Shown in pieces: positions 1 through 9,035 of a stretch of 52,656 bases of DNA. Position numbers and translations under genes: made by a program. Under the pieces are notes generated by a model. It ran no database searches. It had not been told where the DNA came from and worked only from the letters and a program-made list of their open reading frames with translations. How positions within the stretch are numbered: the first letter of the stretch is position 1; each line of letters opens with the position of its first letter. Origin of the DNA: Nonomuraea turcica (GTDB taxonomy: Bacteria; Actinomycetota; Actinomycetes; Streptosporangiales; Streptosporangiaceae); contig NZ_JAUZQF010000048.1 in the NCBI RefSeq assembly GCF_030718205.1, forward strand, positions 1 through 52,656, in the 5' to 3' direction.

Positions 1-129
1 GCGAACGTAGTCCCCGCGGGGCTTGTGGAGCGCCCGGTGCCCTGAGAGGGGCACGCCGGGTGCGGGAGGCGGCTCGGAGAAACCCACCGGTGGCGACATC
101 GGCAGGGCGCTCCGGGCCGACCTCACCAT
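1..129 (+). ncRNA. 3' end of a group II intron (domains V and VI)
   Basis: Positions 28-66 fold as a group II domain V: an AGC-containing strand, a GC-rich stem, a GAGA tetraloop near 44-47 and a returning strand with a bulge. The following segment to about 129 is rich in complementary runs and fits domain VI plus the 3' splice junction; it ends in an AY dinucleotide near 128-129, as group II introns do. The intron's coding part lies outside the window. The exact 3' boundary is uncertain. Confidence 0.6.
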
Positions 130-212
130 ACCGAGTGAACTCGCAGATTGGAGGCCGACCATGCCGGGTGTGTAGTTCCTGATCAGTTTTCAAGATCGGT
201 CCCCGCCCCGAC

Positions 213-1066
213 GTGCGCCTGTGGGTCTTGCCCAATGGGGTGCGAAGCTCGGGGAAGACGCCCAAGGGCCCCTGTTCCGTCTGGGGGAGCAACCGGGCAA
301 GGGAAAACCGGACGGGTGAACGCGAGTGAACCCTTCGATGAGGCCTCGTCAAAGAGAGCCCTGGGCGACGGGATGAGGACCAGGGTGGCAGGGCCTGGCT
401 GCTGGAAGAGGCGGCAAGTGGCGTCCAGTCCCCCTGTGCTGGACGTGTGAACACCGCTGGCCTCGGGGTTGAGAAGGGCGCCCTCCCCGGTCGTATCTCG
501 TGTGCGCGGAACGTGGAAACCCCGTCGAGGTCCAGACCGCCGTGGTGGTCTGGTAGGCCGATCGCAAGCGGGGCGGAACTCCTCGGCGGGACAGGATGCC
601 CAAGAAGCGGATGCCGGTGGCCGAAAGGCAACTGGACCTGACGACGGTATGGCTGCTCCTTCAGGCAGTCCGTTGCGGGGAACCGGCCGGATGCCGGACA
701 TGGCGTCCGGGCCCGAAAGGGCGCTGACGTGGGCAGGTGAGCCTTTGAACGCCGAGGCCGCGGGCCTTTCGAACCGAGGGGCAAGTTGGACACCATCACG
801 GTGAACGGACCCGAGGGCATTCACGACTGGGACACCATCGACTGGCGGACCCATGAGCTGAACGTAGTGAGGCTGCGGCGCAGGATCTTCAAGGCGACGC
901 GGGAACAGGACTGGGCCACGGTCCGGTCCTTGCAGAAGATGATGCTGAGGTCCTGGTCGAACACGCTGGTCAGCGTCCGCCAGGTCACTCAACGCAACAC
1001 CGGGCGCCGGACACCCGGGATCGACGGCGAGGTCGCTCTGACCTCGCACGCCAGGGCGGAGGCGGC
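213..1066 (+). mobile_element. Truncated group II intron, 5' ribozyme part plus start of its ORF
   Basis: GTGCG at 213-217 matches the 5' consensus of bacterial group II introns. The next 570 bases have no coding sense but many GC-rich complementary runs and purine-rich joining segments, the size expected for domains I-III. They lead into a reverse-transcriptase ORF at 786, the usual domain IV position. The element is cut at about 1066, so the rest of the maturase and domains V-VI are missing and it cannot splice or move on its own. Confidence 0.6.
786..1066 (+). pseudogene. Group II intron reverse transcriptase/maturase, N-terminal fragment
   Basis: A TTG start with GAGGGG just upstream opens an ORF whose first 90 residues match the N-terminal domain that precedes the RT fingers in group II intron proteins: a WRxHExNVVRLRRRI-like block, then a helix with SLQKMMLRS, then the NTGRRTPGIDGE motif before RT domain 0. 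No catalytic YADD motif is present because the sequence switches near 1066 to an unrelated transposase fragment on the other strand. The ORF runs on to 1127 only by reading that fragment antisense. Confidence 0.75.
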
Positions 1067-1309
1067 GGTGACCCGCGGCGCCTTCACCTCAATCGCCCCA
1101 GCGCTGGTCAGAACCTCGCGGGGCTGATGGGAACCGTTACGGACAACCATGCGGTGGCCCCGGTCGTCGCGCGCGTCGGCGAACCGGGTGATGTAGGCGT
1201 CGACTTCGGCCTGAAGCGCCTCGGCCAGCATCCGCCGGGCGCTCCCCCGCACGATCTCATCGATCAACGACGAACCGGCGGCTCTACCGTCGGTCGGGCA
1301 CGATCGCAC
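1067..1309 (-). pseudogene. IS256 (Mutator)-family transposase, N-terminal fragment
   Basis: On the minus strand about 80 residues match the beginning of IS256-family transposases: LIDEIVRGSARRMLAEALQ, then EVDAYITRFADARD, then VRNGSHQPREVLTSAGAIEVKAPRV. The DDE catalytic core is absent because the frame enters the reverse of the group II intron ORF at about 1067. No terminal inverted repeats or target duplication were recognised. It is a dead remnant joined to another dead element by deletion or recombination. Confidence 0.75.
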
Positions 1310-1363
1310 CCCGCCGAGGTGTAGTGGCGGGATGCGGGCACAGTCCGAAGACGGTCGGGTGGG

Positions 1364-2716
1364 TCAGGGGTGGGAGGGCTGGACGAGGAGGCGGGACGGC
1401 TTGTAGTGGACGAAGGCGGAGGCGTCGAGCGACAGGGCGGCGGCCGCGTCGTTCAGTGACTGTGCCGTGGTGGCGGGCCAGTGGCCGGTGCTGACGCGCT
1501 GCTCGATGGTCTGGAGTGAGGCGACGTACTCGGAGGCCGAGAAGTTGCAGTGGCCGACGCGGTGCACGTACGCCTGACGCAGGAGGTGCGGCCGCCCCGC
1601 GGAGCGCACGGCGGCGGCGTACTCGTTCTCCTGTTCGACCGGGACGAGCTGGTCGGAGATGGTGTGGATGGACAGGGCCGGGACCTTGAGGCGGCCGGTG
1701 GGTTCGGAGGTCTGGGTCATCAAGGCCAGCGGCTCCGGCTCGACCTGCTTGGCGGCCTTGGCGGTGAGCAGGGTCAGATCGTCCTTCAGGTTCAGGCCCG
1801 CCTGGCGGTAGAGCGCCTTGATCTGCTTGAGGTTGGCCGACGAGCGGAGCAGTCGCGAGTGATCCAGGCCCTTGTTCCAGGCGCTGTCGCCGCCGGCGGC
1901 GAGGTCGATCCAGTAGCGGGCGCCGAAGGTGAAGTTGAGGACTCCCGAGGCGAACCACTGGTACTGCTGCAGTTGCTGGGCCGTGTAGTCGTGCGGCGCC
2001 GGCGGCGTCGCACCGGACGACCAGGCGGGGATGTTGTGCAGCGCCGCGACGAGGGCGATGCGGGCGCGTCCGGCGGGAGTGCTCTGGGCGTTCGTCACGG
2101 CTTGGGTGAGCTGGGAGGCGGCGGTGGAGGCCTCGTCGGGGGTGGTGTAGTTGGTGAGCTTGATGTTCTGGCCGGGCGCGAGCAGTGTCGCCACGGCGTG
2201 TCCGGCGTTGAGCTGGTAGTTGTTGAGGTCCACGCCGCCGGCGACGATGCCGCAGGTGTTGAGCACCCCGTCCACCGCGCCGGTTTCGGCGATCTTGGCG
2301 CTGACCAGGCCGCCCATGGACTGGCCGAGCGCGATGGTGAGGCGGGGACGGCCGATGATCTTCGAGACGGCGTCGAGGGTGTCGATCTGGTCCTGGACGG
2401 CGCTGCCCAGGGCCCACCAGGAGCCGGGCGCGTACGACGAGCCCGCCAGGGCGTAGCCGCGGGCGAGCAGCGCTTCACCCGCCGCGTCGCTGGGCCGGTT
2501 CCGCGGCACCAGGGGACCGAACCCGTGGCTGAACAGAACGAGCCGTCCGTTCCAGTTGGCCGGCACATCCGCGATCCATGTCGAGCCGTCGGGGAGCTTG
2601 CCGGTGTAGTGGGCGGGCTCGGCGCCCTGTTCCTGACCGGCCCGCGCGACGCCGGGGACCAGCGCGACGGTCGCCGTCAGAACGACGGCGGCGACCGCGC
2701 GCGACAGGGTCTGCAT
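1364..2716 (-). CDS. Secreted alpha/beta hydrolase
   Basis: The 450-residue protein starts at ATG 2716, preceded by an AAAGGA ribosome site; the longer frame upstream is untranslated leader. Residues 1-26 form a signal peptide (Ala/Val-rich core ending GVARA). The mature part has an alpha/beta hydrolase core with an oxyanion-type FSHGFG block and the nucleophile elbow GQSMGG (Ser133); a late GHCNF histidine could complete the triad. Family relatives are extracellular esterases or polyester-oligomer hydrolases, but the substrate cannot be read from sequence. It is single-cistron with its own promoter. Confidence 0.8.
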   Translation of the reverse strand: MQTLSRAVAAVVLTATVALVPGVARAGQEQGAEPAHYTGKLPDGSTWIADVPANWNGRLVLFSHGFGPLVPRNRPSDAAGEALLARGYALAGSSYAPGSWWALGSAVQDQIDTLDAVSKIIGRPRLTIALGQSMGGLVSAKIAETGAVDGVLNTCGIVAGGVDLNNYQLNAGHAVATLLAPGQNIKLTNYTTPDEASTAASQLTQAVTNAQSTPAGRARIALVAALHNIPAWSSGATPPAPHDYTAQQLQQYQWFASGVLNFTFGARYWIDLAAGGDSAWNKGLDHSRLLRSSANLKQIKALYRQAGLNLKDDLTLLTAKAAKQVEPEPLALMTQTSEPTGRLKVPALSIHTISDQLVPVEQENEYAAAVRSAGRPHLLRQAYVHRVGHCNFSASEYVASLQTIEQRVSTGHWPATTAQSLNDAAAALSLDASAFVHYKPSRLLVQPSHP

Positions 2717-2786
2717 GGAAGATCCTTTCCGGCCACGAAGCGTGCCCCCGGAGACCTCATGGCTCATGCGAGATCGGGCGTCGCCG

Positions 2787-2815
2787 AAGTTAGACACTTA
2801 TGCGACAGGCGTCAA
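2787..2815 (-). promoter_or_regulatory. Predicted sigma-70 promoter of the secreted hydrolase
   Basis: On the minus strand TTGACG (2815-2810) is followed after exactly 17 bases by TAACTT (2792-2787), a good housekeeping-type pair in otherwise GC-rich DNA. It lies about 70 bases upstream of the ATG at 2716, giving a leader of roughly 65 bases. Confidence 0.55.
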
Positions 2816-2868
2816 TAGTTTGCCGAACTTTGCCCGACCTTACACACTGTGATCGCGTTGCAGCGGCC

Positions 2869-3030
2869 CTATGTCTCACTTGCTTCATCCTCGCGCGTCC
2901 ACCACCAGGTCTGGGCCGGGCGGCTCCAGGCGGCGTAGAGATCAAGGAGGCGGCGGCGGGCCCGCTCTCCGCTCCACTCGTCCGGCAGCAGCGTCGGCGG
3001 CAGCCCGGGGTCGGCCAGCAGCATGTGACG
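2869..3030 (-). pseudogene. PaaX-like regulator, C-terminal fragment
   Basis: The last 53 codons of this minus-strand frame read like the C-terminal domain of PaaX-family repressors (ADPGLPPTLLPDEWSGERAR, followed by a leucine-rich helix). The N-terminal winged helix and middle domain are missing. The fragment is joined in frame at about 3030 to the N-terminal fragment of a glycosidase, so the apparent single ORF is a fusion of two ruins. The family call is from memory of the motif and is moderate. Confidence 0.45.
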
Positions 3031-3401
3031 CCACTCGCGCAGCACCTCGCGGACGTCGAAGCGGTAGCTGCGGTGCATGTTGGCGGTATGGCCCAGGACG
3101 TGGCCGTTCAGCTCGACGATGCCGACCGGGTCGATGCCGTCGAAGACCAGCTCCACCCACTCGCCCGGGCCAGGCGCCTCGGCCTGGACCGTCGTCGAGT
3201 ACCGCCAGTCGACACGATGTGCCCAACCCAGGGCGGCCTCAGTGCGATCCAGGTACGATCGGCGATGACACCCGCGGCAATGAGGTCCAGGTGTGCGCTG
3301 CCCGGCACCTGGGCCGGCAGGCGGCGTCCGGCGAGAAAGTCGGGCACCGGCCCGCCCACGGCAGCCAGGTGCCACCCGTCGTGGACCGTGGTACGCATCA
3401 T
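3031..3401 (-). pseudogene. GH2 beta-mannosidase, N-terminal fragment with frameshift
   Basis: Translation from ATG 3401 gives the sugar-binding N-terminus of GH2 beta-mannosidases (a TTVHDGWHL start, VPGSAHLDLIAAGVI), then shifts frame near 3255 to continue as YLDRTEAALGWAHRVDWRYS and the ELNGHVLGHTANMHRSYRFD block. The shift is explained by loss of one base. About 120 residues remain of an expected 800 or more, so no catalytic domain survives. Its upstream region still carries the candidate ROK operator at 3454, suggesting it once belonged to the same regulon as the GH5 gene. Confidence 0.7.
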
Positions 3402-3453
3402 CGGAACTGCTCCGATCGGTCGGCGGCGTGGGATCTCACCCCCAGACGTCTAC

Positions 3454-3470
3454 TTACGTAGCAAATTTAA
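3454..3470 (-). promoter_or_regulatory. Candidate ROK operator upstream of the beta-mannosidase remnant
   Basis: The 17-mer TTACGTAGCAAATTTAA (plus strand) matches at 13 of 17 positions the reverse complement of the site at 5139-5155. It is an AT-rich island in GC-rich DNA, about 50 bases upstream of the remnant's start and in the same orientation relative to its gene as the second copy. Binding by the ROK protein encoded between the sites is an inference. Confidence 0.45.
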
Positions 3471-3717
3471 TTAAGTCAACATTGCGGGCTGAAGTCGATC
3501 GCCTCGTCGGAGAAGCACCGTTCGTGCGTGGGTTGACCCGACCGATCTCTTCGGGCCGGTCAACCACTCAGCTGCGCCTGTAATCACTGCCCAGATTGTG
3601 CGCGAGGCCCCAGCTGCACTTTCGTAGACGTTCGGACAAAGGAGGGTTCCGCCCGGGTGCCACAGGCGCGCGGCGCCTCATCGGTACAGATGCGTTCGTC
3701 CGAGCCTCCGGGCGACG

Positions 3718-4989
3718 TCACACGGTGGTTGCGTCCGCCGTCTCGCCCTCGGGGGACAGTGGTTCGGCGCTGTCCGTCGGACGGCCGCCGTGGCCGAGGA
3801 TCAATTCGCTCTGCAGGACGAGGACCGCCCCACCGATCGCCGCGGCGTCCGACCCGCTGACCGATGGCACGACCCGCACCCGGTGGGCCCGCCGCGCGAA
3901 GGTGCGGCGGTCCACCTCCTCCTGGATCACTGACTGGTAGATAGAACCGGCGACCGCGAAACTCGGCCCGGCGAGGACGACTGTGTCGAGGTCGAACAGG
4001 GTGGTCATGGTGACCGCGGCACAACCCAGATAGCGGGCCGACCGTTCGACCAAGCCTCGGGCGGCCGGGTCGCCGGCGTTCGCCGCGGCTGCGAGCCGCG
4101 TGAACTCGGTGAGGAAGTCGTCTCCGGCCGGATCGAGCGCCAGCCGCTGGCCAAGCCCGGGCGTCGTCAGCGCCTGCCTGACCAACGCGGCCGGGCCGGC
4201 GTAGTTCTCCAGGCAACCGCGGTTGCCACAAGGACACTCGTCCCCGTTGACGTCGATGGAGATGTGGCCGATCTCCACGCTGTTCGAGGAGCTGCCGCGA
4301 TATACCTCTCCTGCGATCACCACGCCACCACCGATCCCGGTGGCCATGTAGATGCAGCCGTAGGTGCTGCGTGGCTCTACCGCACCCATCCAGTACTCAC
4401 CGATCGCGGCCGCCGCCGCGTCGTTGTCCAACAGGACCGGCAGACCGAGGCTCTCGGCGAGACGGTCCGCGATCGGGTAACCGAACCACTCCTCGGTGGG
4501 CTGCGGGGTCAACAACACACCAGTCCGCCGATCCTGCGGCCCATAGCTGACCAAGCCAACCCCCAGCACCTTGTCACGTTCGACGCCCGCCGTGTCGAGC
4601 AGCGCGTTTACCTGCGTGGCCACCGACGACAGCCCGCGCTCCGGCGGCATCGACGACACTCCGCTGAACGACATCCTCGCGATCTGCCGGCCGGCCAGAT
4701 CGACCACAACGATCACGCACGTATTGCGTTCCAGCTGCACCCCGACGCTGTAGCGGGCCGAAGGATTGAGCTGGACGAGCATCGGTCGCTTGCCACCCGT
4801 CGACGCCCCCAGCCCCGCCTCGACGACCAGACCGTCGACCATGAGCTCACGCACGACCTCGGAGATCGTCGGTGCCGTCAAACCGGTCGCCCCCACGAGC
4901 TCCCCCCGGCTGATCGCCCGTGCCGCCCGGATCAAGTCGAGCACCATTCCGCGGGTCTTCGTCCGAGTTGCCCAGATGGGGCTCGTCAC
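3718..4989 (-). CDS. ROK-family transcriptional repressor
   Basis: I chose GTG 4989 because GGGAGGT lies six bases upstream; a further GTG at 5004 is less likely. The 423-residue protein has an N-terminal winged helix (about residues 10-70, with TAPTISEVVREL as recognition helix) and a ROK sugar-kinase-like domain. Visible are a DNDAAAAAIGEYW block, the glycine-rich GTGIGGGVVIAG loop and the zinc signature with GH, CPCGNRGCLE and three cysteines. ROK repressors respond to sugars or sugar phosphates. It lies between a beta-mannosidase remnant and a divergent cellulase gene, so control of beta-glucan or mannan use is likely. Confidence 0.85.
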   Translation of the reverse strand: MTSPIWATRTKTRGMVLDLIRAARAISRGELVGATGLTAPTISEVVRELMVDGLVVEAGLGASTGGKRPMLVQLNPSARYSVGVQLERNTCVIVVVDLAGRQIARMSFSGVSSMPPERGLSSVATQVNALLDTAGVERDKVLGVGLVSYGPQDRRTGVLLTPQPTEEWFGYPIADRLAESLGLPVLLDNDAAAAAIGEYWMGAVEPRSTYGCIYMATGIGGGVVIAGEVYRGSSSNSVEIGHISIDVNGDECPCGNRGCLENYAGPAALVRQALTTPGLGQRLALDPAGDDFLTEFTRLAAAANAGDPAARGLVERSARYLGCAAVTMTTLFDLDTVVLAGPSFAVAGSIYQSVIQEEVDRRTFARRAHRVRVVPSVSGSDAAAIGGAVLVLQSELILGHGGRPTDSAEPLSPEGETADATTV

Positions 4990-5138
4990 CGTGCCACCTC
5001 CCACACCTGATGTACAAAAGCTACCTTATTTTCAGCGACCCGCCGGACGAGCAGCTCCACCGCCAAGCCCTTGAGCTGGGGTCCTATCCCGACCTCCAGG
5101 TGCCGTTCCTCCTGGCTATCCCTTCGTGATTGACCTTT

Positions 5139-5155
5139 ATAACTTTGCTAACTAA
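5139..5155 (+). promoter_or_regulatory. Candidate ROK operator upstream of the GH5 cellulase
   Basis: ATAACTTTGCTAACTAA lies 47 bases before the GH5 start in an AT-rich stretch (5132-5160). Its reverse complement shares 13 of 17 bases with 3454-3470, including an uninterrupted TAGCAAA core. Both copies have the same orientation relative to the glycosidase gene they precede. The site sits where it could block a promoter for 5202. Confidence 0.5.
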
Positions 5156-5201
5156 GCATGCTGGAGCAGCTGTCCGCATCTATCTCGAACAGAGGGATCA
5201 G

Positions 5202-6698
5202 ATGAAACATCGTCATGCGCTGCTCGCGTTCGGCGCCGTCGGAGTCCTGGCGCTAGGCAGCATGGCAGCGACCACACTCCCCTCCTCGGCTGCCGCCACT
5301 GGCTGCTCCGTCACGTACACCGTCCAGAGCCAGTGGCCTAGCGGATTCACCGCCAACGTGGCCATCACCAACCTCGGCTCCGCCGTCAGGGGGTGGACCT
5401 TGACGTTCGACTTCCCCAACGCCGACCAGAAGGTCACCCAAGGCTGGAGCGCCACCTGGACGCAGTCCGGGGCTCAAGTATCCGCCGCCAGCCTGAATTG
5501 GAACGGGTCACTGGACACCGGCGCGTCCACTTCCATCGGCTTCTCCGGAGCATGGAAGGGCGCCAACCCGGTACCGACCTCGTTCGCGCTCAACGGCACA
5601 ATCTGCACCGGCTCGGTGACCACGCCGACCCCCACCACAACCACCAGTCCCTCCCCCAACCCCAGTGGTCCAGCACCACGCCTGCGGGTGTCCGGCAACA
5701 AGATCGTCACGTCGGACGGCAAGCCTTACCGTCTGCTCGGCGTGGACCGCTCAAGCGGCGAATACGCCTGCGTGCAAGGCAAAGGCCAATGGGACGGCGG
5801 CCCGGTCGACCAAGCCTCGGTCGATGCCATGAAGAGCTGGAACATCCACGCGGTGCGCCTGCCGTTGAACGAAGAATGCTGGCTCGGCGTCAACGGCTCG
5901 CCCAGCGGCGCCACCTACCAGCAGGGTGTGAAGGCCTACGTCAGCCTGCTGGTCGCCAACGGCATCACCCCGATCCTCGACCTGCACTGGACCTCGGGCG
6001 CCTACAGCAACGGGCCGGACTGGCACTGCAAGGACGCCACCGCGACGTGCCAGAAGCCGATGCCGGACGCGCAGTACGCCCCCCAGTTCTGGACCGGCGT
6101 CGCGAACACCTTCAAAGGCGACGACTCTGTCGTCTTCGATCTGTTCAACGAGCCGTACCCGGAGATCGGCAGCGACTGGAACAAGACCTTGGGCTGGCAG
6201 TGCCTGCGCGACGGCGGCACCTGCGCCGGCATTCCCTATGAGGTGGCCGGCATGCAGGACCTGGTCGACGCGGTCCGGGCAACCGGCGCGACCAACGTCC
6301 TCATGGTGGGCGGCCTGGAGTGGGCCAACGACATGCGGGAGTGGCTGGCATACAAGCCGAACGACCCGCTGAACAACATCGCCGCGTCCTGGCACGCGTA
6401 CAGCTTCAACGCCTGCGCCACCGCGTCCTGCTGGGACACCCAAATCGCCCCGCTCGCCCAGCAGGTACCCGTAGTGCTCGGCGAGTTCGGCCAGGACAAC
6501 TGCGGCTACGACTACATGGACACGCTGATGGACTGGGCCACCGCACACGGCCTGTCCCACCTGGCATGGACCTGGAACCCGTGGGGCTGCAGCACCGGCG
6601 CCGTCCTTATCAAGGACTGGAACGGTACCCCCGAACTCGGCGTCGGCGAAGGCTACAAGGCCCACTTGCTCACCCAAAACCCCTACACAACCCCGTAA
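5202..6698 (+). CDS. Secreted CBM2-GH5 endoglucanase (cellulase)
   Basis: ATG 5202 follows AGAGGGA and opens a 498-residue exported enzyme. Residues 1-32 are a signal peptide ending SSAAA. A CBM2 cellulose-binding module follows, bounded by two cysteines (TGCSVTY and GTICTG) with several exposed tryptophans, then a Thr/Pro/Ser linker. The GH5 catalytic domain fills the rest, with acid/base Glu317 in DLFNEPY and nucleophile Glu428 in VVLGEFGQ. It should cut internal beta-1,4-glucosidic bonds in cellulose outside the cell. The ROK gene is divergent and a candidate operator lies just upstream. Mannanase activity is possible for GH5 but this form reads as a cellulase. Confidence 0.92.
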   Translation: MKHRHALLAFGAVGVLALGSMAATTLPSSAAATGCSVTYTVQSQWPSGFTANVAITNLGSAVRGWTLTFDFPNADQKVTQGWSATWTQSGAQVSAASLNWNGSLDTGASTSIGFSGAWKGANPVPTSFALNGTICTGSVTTPTPTTTTSPSPNPSGPAPRLRVSGNKIVTSDGKPYRLLGVDRSSGEYACVQGKGQWDGGPVDQASVDAMKSWNIHAVRLPLNEECWLGVNGSPSGATYQQGVKAYVSLLVANGITPILDLHWTSGAYSNGPDWHCKDATATCQKPMPDAQYAPQFWTGVANTFKGDDSVVFDLFNEPYPEIGSDWNKTLGWQCLRDGGTCAGIPYEVAGMQDLVDAVRATGATNVLMVGGLEWANDMREWLAYKPNDPLNNIAASWHAYSFNACATASCWDTQIAPLAQQVPVVLGEFGQDNCGYDYMDTLMDWATAHGLSHLAWTWNPWGCSTGAVLIKDWNGTPELGVGEGYKAHLLTQNPYTTP

Positions 6699-6857
6699 CC
6701 AACCCGTCCCAGGCGGCTGCCCAAAGCCCCGTACAACGCCGCCCCGACCGGATGTCCAATGCCAGGGCTGTCGAAATGCTGTGAGCAGAACACGAATCTG
6801 TGGTGGCCGCCGCACAGCACCACCGATCCGGCGAAGCCCAGAGCCTTCCCTGATCGC

Positions 6858-8071
6858 CTACCGTTCGTGGGCTCGCCGCGGGCCCTCAGCCCTGCGCATC
6901 TGGATCCCCGAGGCGTCCTGACCTCGCGAATTCGCCAGGGATGCGTTCTGCCACTCGCCGTGGACGATGTAGTACTGGATCGCGGTGAGCGTGCGGTGGC
7001 AAAGGTAGTCGCCGTTCTCGTGACTCAACCGAGTGGCCGCCGCACGGCTCAGTGCGTTGGAAGCGGCCTTCTCCAGATCGGGGTCGAGCGCGTGCCGTAG
7101 TGTCTTCACCGCCTCCTGCCGCAGCATGAGCCGGCCGACCTCCGTGTCGTGGCCTGGCACGGCGAAGCCGGTCGCTCCGGAGCACTCGTACGCGGCCTGA
7201 GCCTCCTGCCGCAGTGTCGCGTGCAGGCGCCTGAGCCGCTCGCGGGCCGCTGCGGCGCGGGCGCCTCGCTCGCCGGTGGCCAGTAGGTCGAGGGCTTCCT
7301 CCACGATATCTCCGTCGAGGCCGGTGGTGTACAGCGCCAGGTCCACGGCCATGCGGACGATCTCCGGCAGCTTGTCTGGTCCGGGGGCGGCGGCCAGTGC
7401 GGCTATCCGCGGATCGGCGGCGGCCAGTTCGCGCATCTGCTTGTCGAGGAACAGCGCGGGGGGTGACGTGGAGTCGGACGAGATCACCATTCGGTGGCGG
7501 CGCGCAAGCCACGCACGATCGACGCGGATGCCGGACAGGCGCTCGCCCAGGACAAAGGCGGCCGCTTTGCCGTTGCCGTGCCATTCGGCAGCGCTGACCG
7601 GCAGGGAGTCCAACCAGCCGGCAACGGCGTCCGCTCATCGCCGGTGGCGGCGAACAACTCCATCGGGTCGAACGTGGCCAGGATCTCTCCGCGAGCCGCG
7701 AAGGTGACAGAGACGTGGAGGTTGACGGTCCAACTCAGGCCCAGCGCCTCTCCACCTGAGGCGGTCAGCCGCCGTAGCAGCGCCGTGTCGGCGCCCCAGC
7801 ACGACATCGGCTCGATCAGAACCGCCCCATCGCCCTCCACGGCGAACAGCGCCGCCCGCCCGGACGTTTCGTCGTCCTCGTTCTCGTCGTTCTCGTCCTC
7901 CTCACAGGAGTCCCAGAGCGTCGCCTGGACCCGGCTCCAGTCGGCATTCACCACCTCGCCGCAGGGATCGGCACCGATGTCGCGCAGTGCCTGGTCGGCA
8001 GCGATGCCCTTCATCCAGATGAGGCCCGCCGGGTCGGGGAAGACGTCGTCAATGTCCGCGTAGTCGCTCAT
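6858..8071 (-). pseudogene. DUF6461-like protein split by a frameshift
   Basis: From ATG 8071 (GAGAGG upstream) the frame runs to about 7615, covering an acidic EEDENDENEDDE tract and a sensor-like block ending TFDPMELFAATGDERTPLPAG. The continuation, LDSLPVSAAEWHGNG and then FVLGERLSGIRVDRAWL, is in another frame from 7613 to 6858. Together they give one protein of about 400 residues whose second-half order resembles DUF6461 proteins. A one-base loss at about 7613 explains the break; sequencing error cannot be excluded. Function is unknown. Confidence 0.55.
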
Positions 8072-8092
8072 GGCCTCTCGTCCGCTCACCAG

Positions 8093-8128
8093 GGTCTCCG
8101 GCACGGGCCGAGGCCTGTGCCGGAGACC
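8093..8128 (-). terminator. Strong inverted repeat between two minus-strand genes
   Basis: Bases 8093-8109 and 8112-8128 are complementary at 16 of 17 positions with a two-base centre. The hairpin lies between the end of the NucA/NucB remnant (8151) and the start of the DUF6461-like gene (8071). It could end transcription of the former or structure the leader of the latter. No U-tract follows, which is common for actinomycete terminators. Confidence 0.55.
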
Positions 8129-8150
8129 GCTCGCCGATCAATCTAACTGA

Positions 8151-9018
8151 TCAGTTGGGACCGATGGGATTGTCGACCCCATCGATACTGCAGCCTCGGA
8201 AATCGGAGATCTCTTCGGAGTACAGCGCCTCCGTGGCCACGATGCCCGGGGCTCCGCTCGCCGGGCGTGAATGCCCTAGCTGGATGACGTCCACCCAGAA
8301 GGGCGAGCGCTCTCTGATGCGGTTTCTCTGGTAGAAGACCGACAACCGGGAATTCGTCGCACGAGTCCGGTCTGGAGTACGCCCCTTCGTACAGCGTGCA
8401 CGCCGGAATCGCCACGTTACGGTTCTTGCGGTGTATTTCTGTGTCCCGCGTCCGGTGCAGACACCCGCCGGGCTGTCCCGCTACGTAATTGCAGCCGGGA
8501 TTGTTGACGTTCCAGCCGCCCGGAATCTTCTTGGTCGGCCATCCAGGGGGATTGGGCTTGCTGTTCTGAGGGTCGTACAGCGCCGTATAGATGTTCTCCA
8601 CGCTCTTCTCGACGCATTTCCTTCCTCTGTCGGTGTCGTTGGCATTGAGGATGAAGATGGGAGCCACGGATCCGACGATGCATCCTCCAGCGTGTGCCGC
8701 GATCCAGTCGGCGCTGTCGCAGATGAAGGTCTGGACGTGTTTCTTCTCCCGGAAGCGCGGATGGAAGTACCACATCAGGTCGGTGATGTCTGGGTTGTCG
8801 ATGTAGCGAACGAAGGGTTGCACGGCGCAGGTGCCGACTTTGTCCGGATGGTCGAGTCCATCCCAGGGCACGCTCAGCGTGAATTCGAAGTCGCCTCCGC
8901 CGGCCCAATCGGTGATCTTGGCAGTTCTGCCATGAGTGCCGTCCTTGACGACTCCGCCCTCGACGTAGGTGGTCTTGCAGTTGAGACCGTTCTGGCCGAG
9001 CCCCAGGTTTAGCCGGCG
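8151..9018 (-). pseudogene. NucA/NucB-type secreted nuclease domain, truncated and internally deleted (copy 1)
   Basis: The minus strand reads NGLNCKTTYVEGG, then SVPWDGLDHPDKVGTCAVQP, then FICDSADWIAAHAGGCIVGS, then GGCLHRTRDTEIHRKNRNV and DSCDEFP, the order seen in actinobacterial proteins with the DNase NucA/NucB domain. After DEFP the frame shifts near 8345 into LSVFYQRNRIRERSPFWVDV, ending at 8151. The stretch that normally joins these blocks and holds catalytic residues is missing. The 5' end is lost at about 9018, where a STAS fragment begins. A second ruined copy lies at 31565-32144. Confidence 0.65.
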
Positions 9019-9035
9019 AGATCCCCAGTCGGCGT

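Noticed and set aside
8145..8156. Palindrome AACTGATCAGTT
   Set aside because: Perfect 12-mer, but it overlaps the stop of a pseudogene and is next to a stronger hairpin; there is no second copy to support an operator.
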